From: Rubripirellula sp.
Lineage (GTDB): Bacteria > Planctomycetota > Planctomycetia > Pirellulales > Pirellulaceae
Reading direction: 5' to 3'
DNA length: 64,000 nt
Assembly: GCA_012270065.1 (NCBI GenBank)
Contig: JAAXJB010000092.1
Span: forward strand, 40,976-104,975
Shown: positions 8,078 through 16,909 of the stretch, in pieces
Layout of the letters: the number at the start of each line of letters is the position of its first letter
Numbering within the stretch: position 1 is the first letter of the stretch
Position numbers and translations under genes: made by a program
Notes under the pieces: model-generated
The model's database searches: none
Seen by the model: the letters and a program-made list of their open reading frames with translations, nothing else
Told to the model about the DNA's origin: nothing

Positions 8078-11000
8078 TTATTCCTGCTTCAGTACAAACC
8101 AGGCAGACTTCCAATCCGGCTTCTGACGGGTACTGAATCCACCAACTTCGATGAACAGGTAGTTTTCATTACCAATCCGATTCACCTGCATTTTCAATGC
8201 CTGATAGCGGTCAAGATCCATCAAAGTATCGCCTGACCATGCCAGAAGCGGATCATTGGTCCTACCATCGGGTTTGAAGATGATGTCTGTAAACGGTACA
8301 TTCCCCGGTTTGCCATTCCGACCGGCAGGATCAAAGTCGGCGATTCCATCCACCCGGGCAATGACTTTCCAGGAACCATTGATATCGGGATGCGCGACAA
8401 ACTGCCCGTCCCAGCGGAACAGGTACTCGCTGGGATCAAGTGAGGCATCTTCGGGATCAAGCCTGCTTTGCCAGTGGGATGAGAGCATCGGCACTGTCGA
8501 CGCCGATTGAAAGACGAGTTCATCATTCATGGGTGGCAGTTTTTGTTCAGCGAGATGAACACTGATTTTTCCCTGTGGAAGGCGACTTTTGGGTTTGGTG
8601 CTGTACTTGTCGTTGTATCTGATGAATGCCTTGACAGCGATTGTGACCTGACCGCTTTCAAACTCCTGTCGAAAATCCTGAGTGATGTAAGCTCCCTTGG
8701 GCAGGCCACCGGAACCACGTCCGCCACCTTGCCGGGTCTCAATCAGTTTTTTGCCGTTGATATAAATCAAATGCCCTCCACCCGAGCCCACATGATCACC
8801 GGAATTGACCCGCAAGCGGTATCGGTGACCATCTTTCAACGGTGGTATTTTGAATGTTCCCCTCATCAGCAAGACCTCTTTGTCCCACAACGTATTGACT
8901 GGGGTAGCACCATAACAACCAGGTCCAACGCAACCCGCTGAACACTTGGTGATTGGACGATCGGGGATTTCACCGTTGTAATTTCCAAAGGGGCTTTGAC
9001 CTTTTTTCCAACCGGCATTCGTGGCATCAAAACCGGGCTGGAACCACTGCTCCATTCCATCAGGCAACGTGACCTCACGGTAGCGCGAAATCAACTGATC
9101 AAACGGAACCTGTTCGGCAGCAATCGGATCGAAACTGTGATAGGACCACTCAGCGTCACGCAGATCAACGAACATTTTCCAGTCGTATTGGTCATCGCCA
9201 GCACGCTTGTACAGACTTGCCAGTTCATCAACCGGTTCACCCCGTCCGCCTGGTCGCGGCGACTGCACTTCACTGGCGGCCAGGGGTCTGAGTCGCCTCC
9301 GGTTTCTGCCGACAAACTCCGGGATCAGCTCATCCATGATGATGGGGACTATTGCCCGCTTCAATTCCGGCCCGAAACGGTCCGGGTCTGCGTTGAGAAA
9401 CAGATTTTTGTAAGGCAGGATTTCACCCGGATACTTCTTGCGGGCAATTTCATAAACCACATCAAGACCGCCAGGCACATCAGCCAACGATGCGGCAATC
9501 GCCTCGAGGTGATAATCGTAAGTCGAAGTGGTATTCAATCCTCCCGGTGCCGTTCTCGCACCTGCGTAATCGACGAACGTGTCCTGCAGAGTTTCCCTTG
9601 CCAATGCCTGCACCGCAGGAGATGCATTCCTGATCTTTGCACGAATCGCTGGCGCGAATCCAAGAGTCACTGATACCCGCTGGTTGTTTCGGACCAATTC
9701 ACCCATCGCGGGCAGAACTTTCTGGTAACAGCGGTCATCGGCTGCCACAGGAGTCAAAGCCGTAAGTGCTGCATTGCGAAGCCACGCCTCTTCATGTTTC
9801 AAGTATGGAAGCAGCAGGTCAACAAGCGAAACGAGCTCATCGGTGGAACGGTGTCCCAAAATCTGGATCGCTGCGTCTTTCACCCACCATGACTCTTCTG
9901 GATTGCGGACGGCCCGGACAGCAAGTTCCTGTATTTCCGGATTGAGAACTTCTGTTCGATTCAATAAAGCGCCAAACATCGCACGCCGAATACGGGGGTC
10001 TTCATCCTGCAGGAACTCCATGACCAGTTTCATGCGGACCTTTCCACCAGGTGCCCGCCAACCGATGTACCCACTGTTGATGCCCAAGGCCTTGAAAGCA
10101 GCAATGTGTCTTATATTGAAGTCCTGATGGTGCATGTACCGACGGATCTCGTCGTCGCTTGGCTGCTGCTGGCCATGAAATCTTCGGATGAAAGGTCCAC
10201 TGGAATCTCTGGCCAGAGTCTCCCCGGAAAGATCCTGTTGGACTCCATCTTCTGCAGGAACAGCATCGAGTGAAAGAAACGCCTCATCAGCATCATTTCC
10301 CCAAGGTTGCCCAGGAAGCTCATAACGCTTGGAAAACCGTGTGGGCGGCGCTCCTGTGATACGGAGCGTCTTTCGTGGAATCGTGTAAGCGAGAGGATAG
10401 GCAACACCCCACAATTCCTTGTCGTATCCTGCTCCACCTAGAATCCCGAAAGAACCATCAAATCGTCGCGACAAGTCATAGTGCCATTTCCGGCTGTCCA
10501 TGAAGTCCCGATACTGCTTTGGTTTTCGTTCATGCAACAAGCCCATTGCTGCGCTTCGCCAGATTTCACCGATGCCGCCACCGGTATGACCATGCAACAT
10601 GAAGGTCGTGGTATAGAAGCTCTGCATTGCACAGGCATCACGTGCTCTGGCATAGACCGATGCTTCACCCTCAGGAGTGAGTGCAGCAGCGGCTGCCATT
10701 GCAAATGCAAGCTTGCCATTTTTTCCATTGTCCACAAAACCCGTGAATGGCCGATCATCACCGTAAGGATTGTTGCCTCGACCAGCGTAACGATAAAAGT
10801 GTCGTAACGCCCGCTCCAGAGTGTGATAGGGAACTTCCGCACCACATTCTCTTGCCAGAAGAAGAAACGTCAGCACATGGGTACCCGCCGCATTCAAGTG
10901 CCCATTGCCATATCCGGTCAGAGCTGATCCACGACCGGCCCACGCATCGTTGTGCTGCGACTTCGAAGCATTATCCACCCACTCCTGGATATTGGCGAGA

Positions 11001-11668
11001 ATCTCTGGATCACCTGTCCGAAGATAACACTCTGCCAAAGGGATGCCACCATAACCGATATACCACGGATAGGTGTGCGCCGGAGCTTTCCTTGCCCACT
11101 CGCGGACCACTGCCAAATCCTTGTCTTCACCTGTTGAAAGCAGGAACAGCATTCCGATGCCACCGAGACCCTCGGTAGCGTCAGGTTGAGAAAGATAGTC
11201 AGCAACCTGGCGAACAATCTTGTCGCTTTTGGGACAGTCCAGGGGCCACGTACTGCTGTACTCTCCTAACACAGGAATCGTCACGACCACAGGCTCGGCC
11301 TCACCCTTGATGGCAAATACCACTCGCCCATCACCCGCTTCTGCCTGCGCAAGAATCTGGCCCAATTGGATGCGTGGATCGATATCCTTGAGACTTTGGC
11401 CATTGATTGACTCGATAATCTGACCCTTCTTGAGCCTGCCTGCGGCAGCTGCGGGTGAACCTTCCTCAACATTGGAAATCCGCATGACGAAAGCAGGCTG
11501 CAGCAAATCGATTCCCAGACCCACCGGACCAAAACGTTTGATCGTCTGAAGTGACTTCGTTTCACTTGGCCTCGTTGAGAACAGCGCCGGTCCCTGATAA
11601 TAAGAACCATCCTGCGCTAGCGCTGAACCACCCAGCAAAACCAATGCAATCAGATAAGAAAATCTCAT
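8078..11668 (-). CDS. Large secreted PDZ/HEAT protein (DUF6288-like)
   Basis: This is a 1196-residue exported protein with signal peptide MRFSYLIALVLLGGSALA. A PDZ domain follows at about residues 40-135 (GPVGLGIDLL, SPAAAAGRLKKGQIIESINGQSL). Next comes an alpha/alpha-toroid-like region (PWYIGYGGIPLAECYLRTG, YGNGHLNAAGTHVLTFLLLARE), HEAT-like helical repeats near the middle (DFNIRHIAAFKAL, EDPRIRRAMFGALLNR, SWWVKDAAIQILGH, EAWLRNAALTALTPV), and a C-terminal beta-sandwich region. The order matches the planctomycete family I know as DUF6288; no catalytic activity is established. Its start codon overlaps the stop of the upstream YdjY-like gene by ATGA, so the two are co-translated and probably act together outside the cytoplasm. 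Confidence 0.82.
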   Translation of the reverse strand: MRFSYLIALVLLGGSALAQDGSYYQGPALFSTRPSETKSLQTIKRFGPVGLGIDLLQPAFVMRISNVEEGSPAAAAGRLKKGQIIESINGQSLKDIDPRIQLGQILAQAEAGDGRVVFAIKGEAEPVVVTIPVLGEYSSTWPLDCPKSDKIVRQVADYLSQPDATEGLGGIGMLFLLSTGEDKDLAVVREWARKAPAHTYPWYIGYGGIPLAECYLRTGDPEILANIQEWVDNASKSQHNDAWAGRGSALTGYGNGHLNAAGTHVLTFLLLARECGAEVPYHTLERALRHFYRYAGRGNNPYGDDRPFTGFVDNGKNGKLAFAMAAAAALTPEGEASVYARARDACAMQSFYTTTFMLHGHTGGGIGEIWRSAAMGLLHERKPKQYRDFMDSRKWHYDLSRRFDGSFGILGGAGYDKELWGVAYPLAYTIPRKTLRITGAPPTRFSKRYELPGQPWGNDADEAFLSLDAVPAEDGVQQDLSGETLARDSSGPFIRRFHGQQQPSDDEIRRYMHHQDFNIRHIAAFKALGINSGYIGWRAPGGKVRMKLVMEFLQDEDPRIRRAMFGALLNRTEVLNPEIQELAVRAVRNPEESWWVKDAAIQILGHRSTDELVSLVDLLLPYLKHEEAWLRNAALTALTPVAADDRCYQKVLPAMGELVRNNQRVSVTLGFAPAIRAKIRNASPAVQALARETLQDTFVDYAGARTAPGGLNTTSTYDYHLEAIAASLADVPGGLDVVYEIARKKYPGEILPYKNLFLNADPDRFGPELKRAIVPIIMDELIPEFVGRNRRRLRPLAASEVQSPRPGGRGEPVDELASLYKRAGDDQYDWKMFVDLRDAEWSYHSFDPIAAEQVPFDQLISRYREVTLPDGMEQWFQPGFDATNAGWKKGQSPFGNYNGEIPDRPITKCSAGCVGPGCYGATPVNTLWDKEVLLMRGTFKIPPLKDGHRYRLRVNSGDHVGSGGGHLIYINGKKLIETRQGGGRGSGGLPKGAYITQDFRQEFESGQVTIAVKAFIRYNDKYSTKPKSRLPQGKISVHLAEQKLPPMNDELVFQSASTVPMLSSHWQSRLDPEDASLDPSEYLFRWDGQFVAHPDINGSWKVIARVDGIADFDPAGRNGKPGNVPFTDIIFKPDGRTNDPLLAWSGDTLMDLDRYQALKMQVNRIGNENYLFIEVGGFSTRQKPDWKSAWFVLKQE

Positions 11669-12480
11669 TTCCTGTTCACTTCCAGACGAGGTGTTGATTC
11701 CTTGACACGAAGACGGAGCGTAACGGCGGTACCAACCTCAGGTACAACACCTGGTTTTACCTGCCACATCAGCGCACTGTTTTGTTGTGTCTGATGCGTG
11801 GGCAAACACAGTACTTCATCACCAAAAGTTGCAATCGAAATGACGTTGCCACTCAAATCTGCCAGATACTGCTTCGGACCTGCACCCGCATCGCGCAAGC
11901 GTGAACCAGCAAAAAGAAAAGTCTTCGACAATTCAGCAGGATTTGCATCCACTTGCCTGTTTTTTCCTTTTCCATCAGGTGCCGACAGAATCTGACCATC
12001 CACTTCGTCCAGTCGGCTTTTCGAGTGCTGTACGAAATCACTGATCGGCTTCTCAACCATTTTTCCTTCGTTACTACCCAGGACAAGCATCACCTCAACG
12101 GGATCGCCGCGAGGAGCAAGGTTGACCCAACGCTGCGTCTTTTCATCGACCAGCTTGCGCATTTCGGGATGGCCACTGTCAGCACCCAATAAAAGAAGCG
12201 CGGTGTGGATATGCAATGCCTTACTGGAAACCGAGACGATTGACTCGTGTTCCTTGGTGCCCTGTGTACAGGCAATCAATTCGAGGTAGCCCGCATCGAG
12301 ACAAACCCTGGCTTCAAGATCAACACACCGTTTCTCGAAATTTACAATCAAACCCGGCAAGGCAACGGGTTTACGAACCGATTTGACTTCAACGGCGTCT
12401 GTTTCCTCCGCACCGACTGTGCGCATGGCAATCATCTGAAGGAAAACGAAAGCTGCAGTCAGGCGGAAAATGGTTTTCAT
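11665..12480 (-). CDS. Secreted YdjY-domain protein
   Basis: This is a 271-residue exported protein. I chose the start at 12480 (MKTIFRLTAAFVFLQM...), which begins a good signal peptide ending near AVGAEE; an upstream ATG at 12573 would put 31 hydrophilic residues first. The core (CLDAGYLELIACTQGTKEHESIV, KALHIHTALLLLGAD, VEVMLVLGSNEGKM) matches the planctomycete YdjY-type domain, of unknown biochemical role. Its stop codon overlaps the ATG of the DUF6288-like gene (11665-11668), which is strong evidence for an operon. The second half (FLFAGSRLRDAG, YLADLSGNVISIATFGDEVLCLP) is the usual C-terminal part of this family. Confidence 0.8.
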   Translation of the reverse strand: MKTIFRLTAAFVFLQMIAMRTVGAEETDAVEVKSVRKPVALPGLIVNFEKRCVDLEARVCLDAGYLELIACTQGTKEHESIVSVSSKALHIHTALLLLGADSGHPEMRKLVDEKTQRWVNLAPRGDPVEVMLVLGSNEGKMVEKPISDFVQHSKSRLDEVDGQILSAPDGKGKNRQVDANPAELSKTFLFAGSRLRDAGAGPKQYLADLSGNVISIATFGDEVLCLPTHQTQQNSALMWQVKPGVVPEVGTAVTLRLRVKESTPRLEVNRK

Positions 12481-12992
12481 CCATCTGCTGGTGAACAAAT
12501 CGCAATGCTCCCGAGGTGCTTCATGGGCTGCTTTGAATGACGCGACATCAGCTGTAAAGTCTAGCTCGCACAATTCCTGTTTTTGCGCAAATTACTCACG
12601 ATTACGGGATTGCACAAGGTCCACGACTCCCCATTCGTGCATCGTGTTGATCGATGCAGGGCATCATGACATTCGATTGCATGCAGGTTTGCAGTTGGCT
12701 CAGGGTTGACCACTCGTGGCGACGGAACCACTTAAGCAAGGCGTCCTCGAAGAGACTAAAATTCTGGGGATCGGATTGCAGCTTCAGGGCATGACGCTGA
12801 CTGACAAGCCATTCTCTTTGCCCAAGGTTGTAACCCATGAGTCAAGCCATGATTTCAGTGCGATGGTGGAGCAGTGAGGTGACCCTTGTTGAACCGTACC
12901 CGGCACTTCCTGAAAATCCATCCGGAAACACCATCACCTTGTACACAAGGCAACACCGAACTCCAAAGTTCTGAATCGAAAACAAAAGCAGC
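12481..12992. other. Divergent intergenic region with a doubtful small frame
   Basis: This region of about 510 bp lies between the minus-strand YdjY-like gene and the plus-strand sialidase-like gene. A 78-codon minus-strand frame (12602-12838) has a fairly protein-like stretch (LFEDALLKWFRRHEW) but no ribosome site or known domain, so I do not call it. No RNA gene or clear promoter is visible. Confidence 0.35.
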
Positions 12993-14177
12993 ATGATGAA
13001 AAACCGTAACACGATTTTGCTCACATTGACGTTCGCCTGTAGCCAAATTGTGAGCGTTGGCTCCAACAAACTGGCTGCCGAAGATACATCCACGTCTCCC
13101 ACAAGAATTGATCTGAATCATGACACGCAACGACAAGTTGTGGTCGATCGGGAGCCGGGCCAATATCTTGGTCACCCTACGACATGCCTTCTGGAAGACG
13201 GCAAAACGATGCTGTGTGTGTACCCGAAAGGTCATGGTCGTGGAGCAATCGTGTACAAGCGAAGTCAGGATGGCGGCTTAACGTGGAGTGAGCGTTTGCC
13301 AACACCAGCCAGCTGGTCGACGTCAAAAGAAGTGCCAACACTTCACCGGGTGGTTGATGCCTCTGGCAAGAAACGCATCATCCTGTGGTCAGGTTTGTAT
13401 CCTGCCCGGCTGGCGGTCACCGAGGATGACGGCTTCAACTGGAGTGAGCTGCAGCCAGCGGGTGATTGGGGTGGCATTGTTGTGATGGGCTTCGTCGAGC
13501 CACTAAAAACCGGGCAGGGTCATTATCTGGCGATGTTTCATGATGATGGCAGATTTTTTTCCAAAGACGGAAAACGGTCAAACAGGTTCCAGTTGTTCAA
13601 AACCAAATCTACCGATGGTGGGCTGACCTGGGCGAAGCCAACCGTCGTCTATGAATCGTCCGAGATTCATCTTTGTGAGCCTGGCTGCATTCGATCTCCC
13701 GATGGGAACAAGCTGGCTGTTCTTCTTCGGGAAAACTCAAGACGAAAGAACTCACACGTCATCTTTTCAGAGGATGAAGGCAAGACATGGACTGCACCTC
13801 GAGAGTTACCACTGTCACTCACTGGAGACCGTCACACAGGGAAATACGCAGCAGATGGAAGATTGCTGATCAGCTTTCGCTGCAATTCGCCAACCTCCAA
13901 ACGCAAGGAGCGGCCATTCGAGGGAGATTGGGTCGCATGGGTAGGAACCTGGGATGACATAGTGCAAGGTCGCAGTGGCCAGTATGCAGTCCGTTTCAAG
14001 GACAACACCAAAGGATACGACACAACTTATCCCGGTGTCGAAGTCCTGCCGGATGATACATTTGTTGTCACGACTTATGGTCACTGGATCAAGGACGAAG
14101 CACCGTACATTCTGAGCGTTCGTCTCAAGCTCGATGAACTCGATGACATCGCAGGTAAAGCTGATGGCCGGGACTGA
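12993..14177 (+). CDS. Secreted sialidase/BNR-repeat protein
   Basis: This is a 394-residue exported protein of the sialidase (six-bladed beta-propeller) superfamily. The N-terminal MKNRNTILLTLTFACSQIVSVGS is a signal peptide; two ATGs (12993, 12996) are possible. Four Asp-box-like motifs are visible: SQDGGLTWSE, TEDDGFNWSE, STDGGLTWAK and SEDEGKTWTA. An arginine typical of the sialidase triad may be in CEPGCIRSPDG or LISFRCNSP, but I cannot confirm a full catalytic set. Planctomycete proteins of this type are often annotated exo-alpha-sialidase without proof, and hydrolysis of another glycan is equally possible. It lies between sulfatases, which supports a role in glycan degradation. Confidence 0.85.
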   Translation: MMKNRNTILLTLTFACSQIVSVGSNKLAAEDTSTSPTRIDLNHDTQRQVVVDREPGQYLGHPTTCLLEDGKTMLCVYPKGHGRGAIVYKRSQDGGLTWSERLPTPASWSTSKEVPTLHRVVDASGKKRIILWSGLYPARLAVTEDDGFNWSELQPAGDWGGIVVMGFVEPLKTGQGHYLAMFHDDGRFFSKDGKRSNRFQLFKTKSTDGGLTWAKPTVVYESSEIHLCEPGCIRSPDGNKLAVLLRENSRRKNSHVIFSEDEGKTWTAPRELPLSLTGDRHTGKYAADGRLLISFRCNSPTSKRKERPFEGDWVAWVGTWDDIVQGRSGQYAVRFKDNTKGYDTTYPGVEVLPDDTFVVTTYGHWIKDEAPYILSVRLKLDELDDIAGKADGRD

Positions 14178-14412
14178 CCCAGCTCAACGCTTTTTGTAAA
14201 GCAAAATCGGCCAACAGCATTTTCATGCGTTCCTGTTTGGATTTCATTCAATGAGCTCCGAGCAAGTGGACGGCAAGAATCTTGCCGGAACTACTTCATC
14301 GACACTGCATGACTCACCCTTTCATTCCCCAGTTTCGATTCGCTCCCAAAGAAGAGCAACACGACTATACTGGGAACCGCCAAACGTATCCCCACCACTC
14401 AAAAACCCGATC
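14178..14412. other. Leader of the 14413 sulfatase
   Basis: These 235 bp are open in the sulfatase frame from 14251, but the encoded segment is hydrophilic and precedes a clear signal peptide, so it is probably untranslated leader. Confidence 0.4.
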
Positions 14413-15969
14413 ATGACCACAAGAATTCTGATTTGCATCTTCTGTCTCGGAAGTCTCGATCTTTCACTGCAGGCTGCAGAGACAAAACAATCACCCAACG
14501 TCATCTTTGTCATGGCGGATGATTTGGGCATTGGAGACCTGGAACCGACCAATCCCGAATGCAAAATCAAAACCCCGAACTTGCTGAAAATGGCGAACGA
14601 GGGAATCACTTTTCTGGATGCCCATTCGCCAAGCGCTGTTTGTACCCCAACACGCTATGGAGTGCTTACGGGTCGTTACAACTGGCGATCTCGCCTCGCA
14701 CGAGGAGTACTCAGTGGTACCAGTGAGCATCTGATCCCGGCTGATCGTGCCACGGTTGCCCATTTGCTGCGTGCCGCCGGTTACCACACGCAGATGATTG
14801 GCAAATGGCATCTCGGCTGGGACTGGGCCAAAGTCCCACAAGCGAATGGGAAAAACAACAGAATTGATTTCACCAAACCGGTCACCAATGGTCCTGACAT
14901 CAATGGATTTGATGGTTACTACGGGCACTGCGGATCACTCGACATGCCCCCTTACGTATGGGTCGACACCGGAAGAATTACGGCGGTCCCTGAACGCGAA
15001 GAAGGCGTCACCAGCAAAGAGGACGCTTATGGCTGGTATCGCAAAGGACCGATCAGTCCGGATTTCAACATCGACGAGGTTTTACCCCATCTATTTCAGA
15101 AAAGTATCGATCACATCAAAAGCCGCAGCAAAGAGAAAAACCCTTTCTTTCTCTATCTGCCGCTGCCAGCACCCCACACTCCTATCGTCCCCGTCGAACC
15201 TTTCAAAGACGCAAGCGGCATGAATCCCTATGCTGATTTTGTGATGCAAGTTGACCACCATATGGGTGAATTACTGGAGACACTGAAACAATCAGGTATC
15301 GACAAGAATACTTTGGTCTTCTTCACCAGTGACAATGGTTGCTCGCCTCAGGGAAATTTCAAAGTTCTTGCGACTCACGGTCACGACCCGAGTGCAGGCT
15401 ATCGAGGACACAAGGCAGACATCTACGAAGGCGGGCACCGGGTTCCGTTGATTGTCCGCTGGCCCGATGGTATCCGAGCCGGTCAAACCACCAGTGCGCT
15501 CGCCTGCCTGACAGATCTTTTTGCGACCATGCGAGAACTGACCAATCAGCCTCTTGATCAGCATGGTGGTGAAGACTCTTTCAGTCTGATGCCAGCTTTT
15601 CAAGGCAAACCTACCGGCAGAGACACACTTATCAGCCACTCCATCGGTGGATCTTTTTCGATCCGTCAAGGGAATTGGAAATTGTGTCTGTCAGCCGGAA
15701 GTGGTGGCTGGAGTGCACCCCGCGAAGCAGATGCCAGGAAACAGGGATTGCCCGCGATGCAATTGTTCAACCTGAGCAAGGATCGAGGTGAACAGACAAA
15801 TCTGGTGAATGAAGAAAAAGAGCAGGTCGCCTCGCTTCTTTCCCTGTTGAATACGCAAGTCGTTCAAGGACGCTGTACACCCGGCAAACCGGTATCCAAT
15901 GATCGGGAAGTCTCCTTTCTACCCAAAGGCGTTTCACTTCCCTCAACAGACGTGAATACGACCAAATAA
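14413..15969 (+). CDS. Secreted arylsulfatase
   Basis: This is a 518-residue formylglycine sulfatase. The ATG at 14413 is preferred because it directly begins a signal peptide (ILICIFCLGSLDLSLQA, cut near residue 22). Seen: PNVIFVMADDLGIGDLE (about 28-44), the signature CTPTRYGVLTGR with C77 as the formylglycine precursor, IGKWHLGWDW, the PFFLYLPLPAPHTP strand, FFTSDNGCSP, and GGHRVPLIVRWPDG. This arrangement is that of arylsulfatase A-like enzymes. It is the third of four sulfatases and is followed 42 bp later by a laminin-G-like secreted protein and then by the fourth sulfatase, all on the plus strand, suggesting one transcript up to the PhoD gene. Confidence 0.94.
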   Translation: MTTRILICIFCLGSLDLSLQAAETKQSPNVIFVMADDLGIGDLEPTNPECKIKTPNLLKMANEGITFLDAHSPSAVCTPTRYGVLTGRYNWRSRLARGVLSGTSEHLIPADRATVAHLLRAAGYHTQMIGKWHLGWDWAKVPQANGKNNRIDFTKPVTNGPDINGFDGYYGHCGSLDMPPYVWVDTGRITAVPEREEGVTSKEDAYGWYRKGPISPDFNIDEVLPHLFQKSIDHIKSRSKEKNPFFLYLPLPAPHTPIVPVEPFKDASGMNPYADFVMQVDHHMGELLETLKQSGIDKNTLVFFTSDNGCSPQGNFKVLATHGHDPSAGYRGHKADIYEGGHRVPLIVRWPDGIRAGQTTSALACLTDLFATMRELTNQPLDQHGGEDSFSLMPAFQGKPTGRDTLISHSIGGSFSIRQGNWKLCLSAGSGGWSAPREADARKQGLPAMQLFNLSKDRGEQTNLVNEEKEQVASLLSLLNTQVVQGRCTPGKPVSNDREVSFLPKGVSLPSTDVNTTK

Positions 15970-16011
15970 CATTTCACCCGAAAAGCCCTCCGAACGTATT
16001 CGAGCCGACAG

Positions 16012-16884
16012 ATGGAAATCAGCTGCCCATGCTCATGGAAACCTCTGTTTCTGGGCATTCTTTGCATCTGTTCCGCACTTGAAACCGAATTGATTCAGTG
16101 TCGCGCAGCCGATTCACCGGAACAGGCCAATGCCAACACCAGTGCGATTGATCTCCTGCTTGCCAGGCGTGGCAACCTCATTCTTGATGACAATGGATCA
16201 TTGCAGCGGGATGGCAAAACGGCTGCCAGATTGAACCAAGCAATCAGGTTACGAACCTCTGCAGGCAAGTGGGCAAGAACGGAACAACCGAACATATGGC
16301 GTTCAACCTGGGAACCGGGTTCGGGTCATACTCCTGTTGCCTCGTATCAGGGTATCGCAACGAATCACCTGATCATTGAGGTCACCTTCCGATATGGTGT
16401 CATGACCAAACCGTGGCATCATCAGTGCTTCCGTATCGCCGTGGACAACCGCCCCGATATCACCGGTCACATCATTTCGGCCTGGGCAAATCCGAACAAC
16501 AACTTCATCGAACGCGGCTTTCTCCTGCAACATATCCGAAAACAGAAAAACAAAACTGTCATCGAGGATCTGTTACTGGATCAACAGCCACTCCAGATAC
16601 AGCCAGAGCAGTGGTACACCGCAGTCCTGGAAGTCGTTGATGACGAGGCACTTTTCCGCATGGGCGATCACATTGCTTACGCCAAAGCAGACCAGATCAA
16701 AATGCCCAAGAATCTGGTATCACTGACGATGGGCACGACGTGGCATGAAATCAAACGGGTACGTATTTGGGAAGCCAGCAAGAATCCCTCGTGGCCGTCT
16801 CACAAACAACAACACCTCAAAACACGAAACAGCTTCGTCCCACGCGTCCACAATCACGAACGCCGTGAACAGACGAAACCGTGA
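16012..16884 (+). CDS. Secreted protein of unknown function, probable beta-sandwich
   Basis: This 290-residue protein has an N-terminal export segment (PLFLGILCICSALETELIQCRAA). The body contains NLILDDNGSLQRDGKTAARLN, WRSTWEPGSGHTPVASYQG, HLIIEVTFRYG, HQCFRIAVDNRPDITGHIISAW, ILQPEQWYTAVLEVVDDEALFRMGDH and a terminal VSLTMGTTWHEIKRVRIWEA. The alternating strands and closing element resemble DUF1080/laminin-G-like carbohydrate-binding sandwiches. It lies between two sulfatase genes (42 bp and 25 bp gaps), so it is probably co-transcribed with them and may bind or process the same glycan. I do not recognise a catalytic motif. Confidence 0.7.
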   Translation: MEISCPCSWKPLFLGILCICSALETELIQCRAADSPEQANANTSAIDLLLARRGNLILDDNGSLQRDGKTAARLNQAIRLRTSAGKWARTEQPNIWRSTWEPGSGHTPVASYQGIATNHLIIEVTFRYGVMTKPWHHQCFRIAVDNRPDITGHIISAWANPNNNFIERGFLLQHIRKQKNKTVIEDLLLDQQPLQIQPEQWYTAVLEVVDDEALFRMGDHIAYAKADQIKMPKNLVSLTMGTTWHEIKRVRIWEASKNPSWPSHKQQHLKTRNSFVPRVHNHERREQTKP

Positions 16885-16909
16885 CAACTCTCTCCACTCT
16901 TCCAATCAA

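Noticed and set aside
8996..9673. 225-codon frame antisense to the DUF6288-like gene
   Set aside because: No domain, no ribosome site; opposite a clear gene.
12602..12838. 78-codon minus-strand gene
   Set aside because: Some protein-like composition, but no ribosome site, domain or context; left uncalled.
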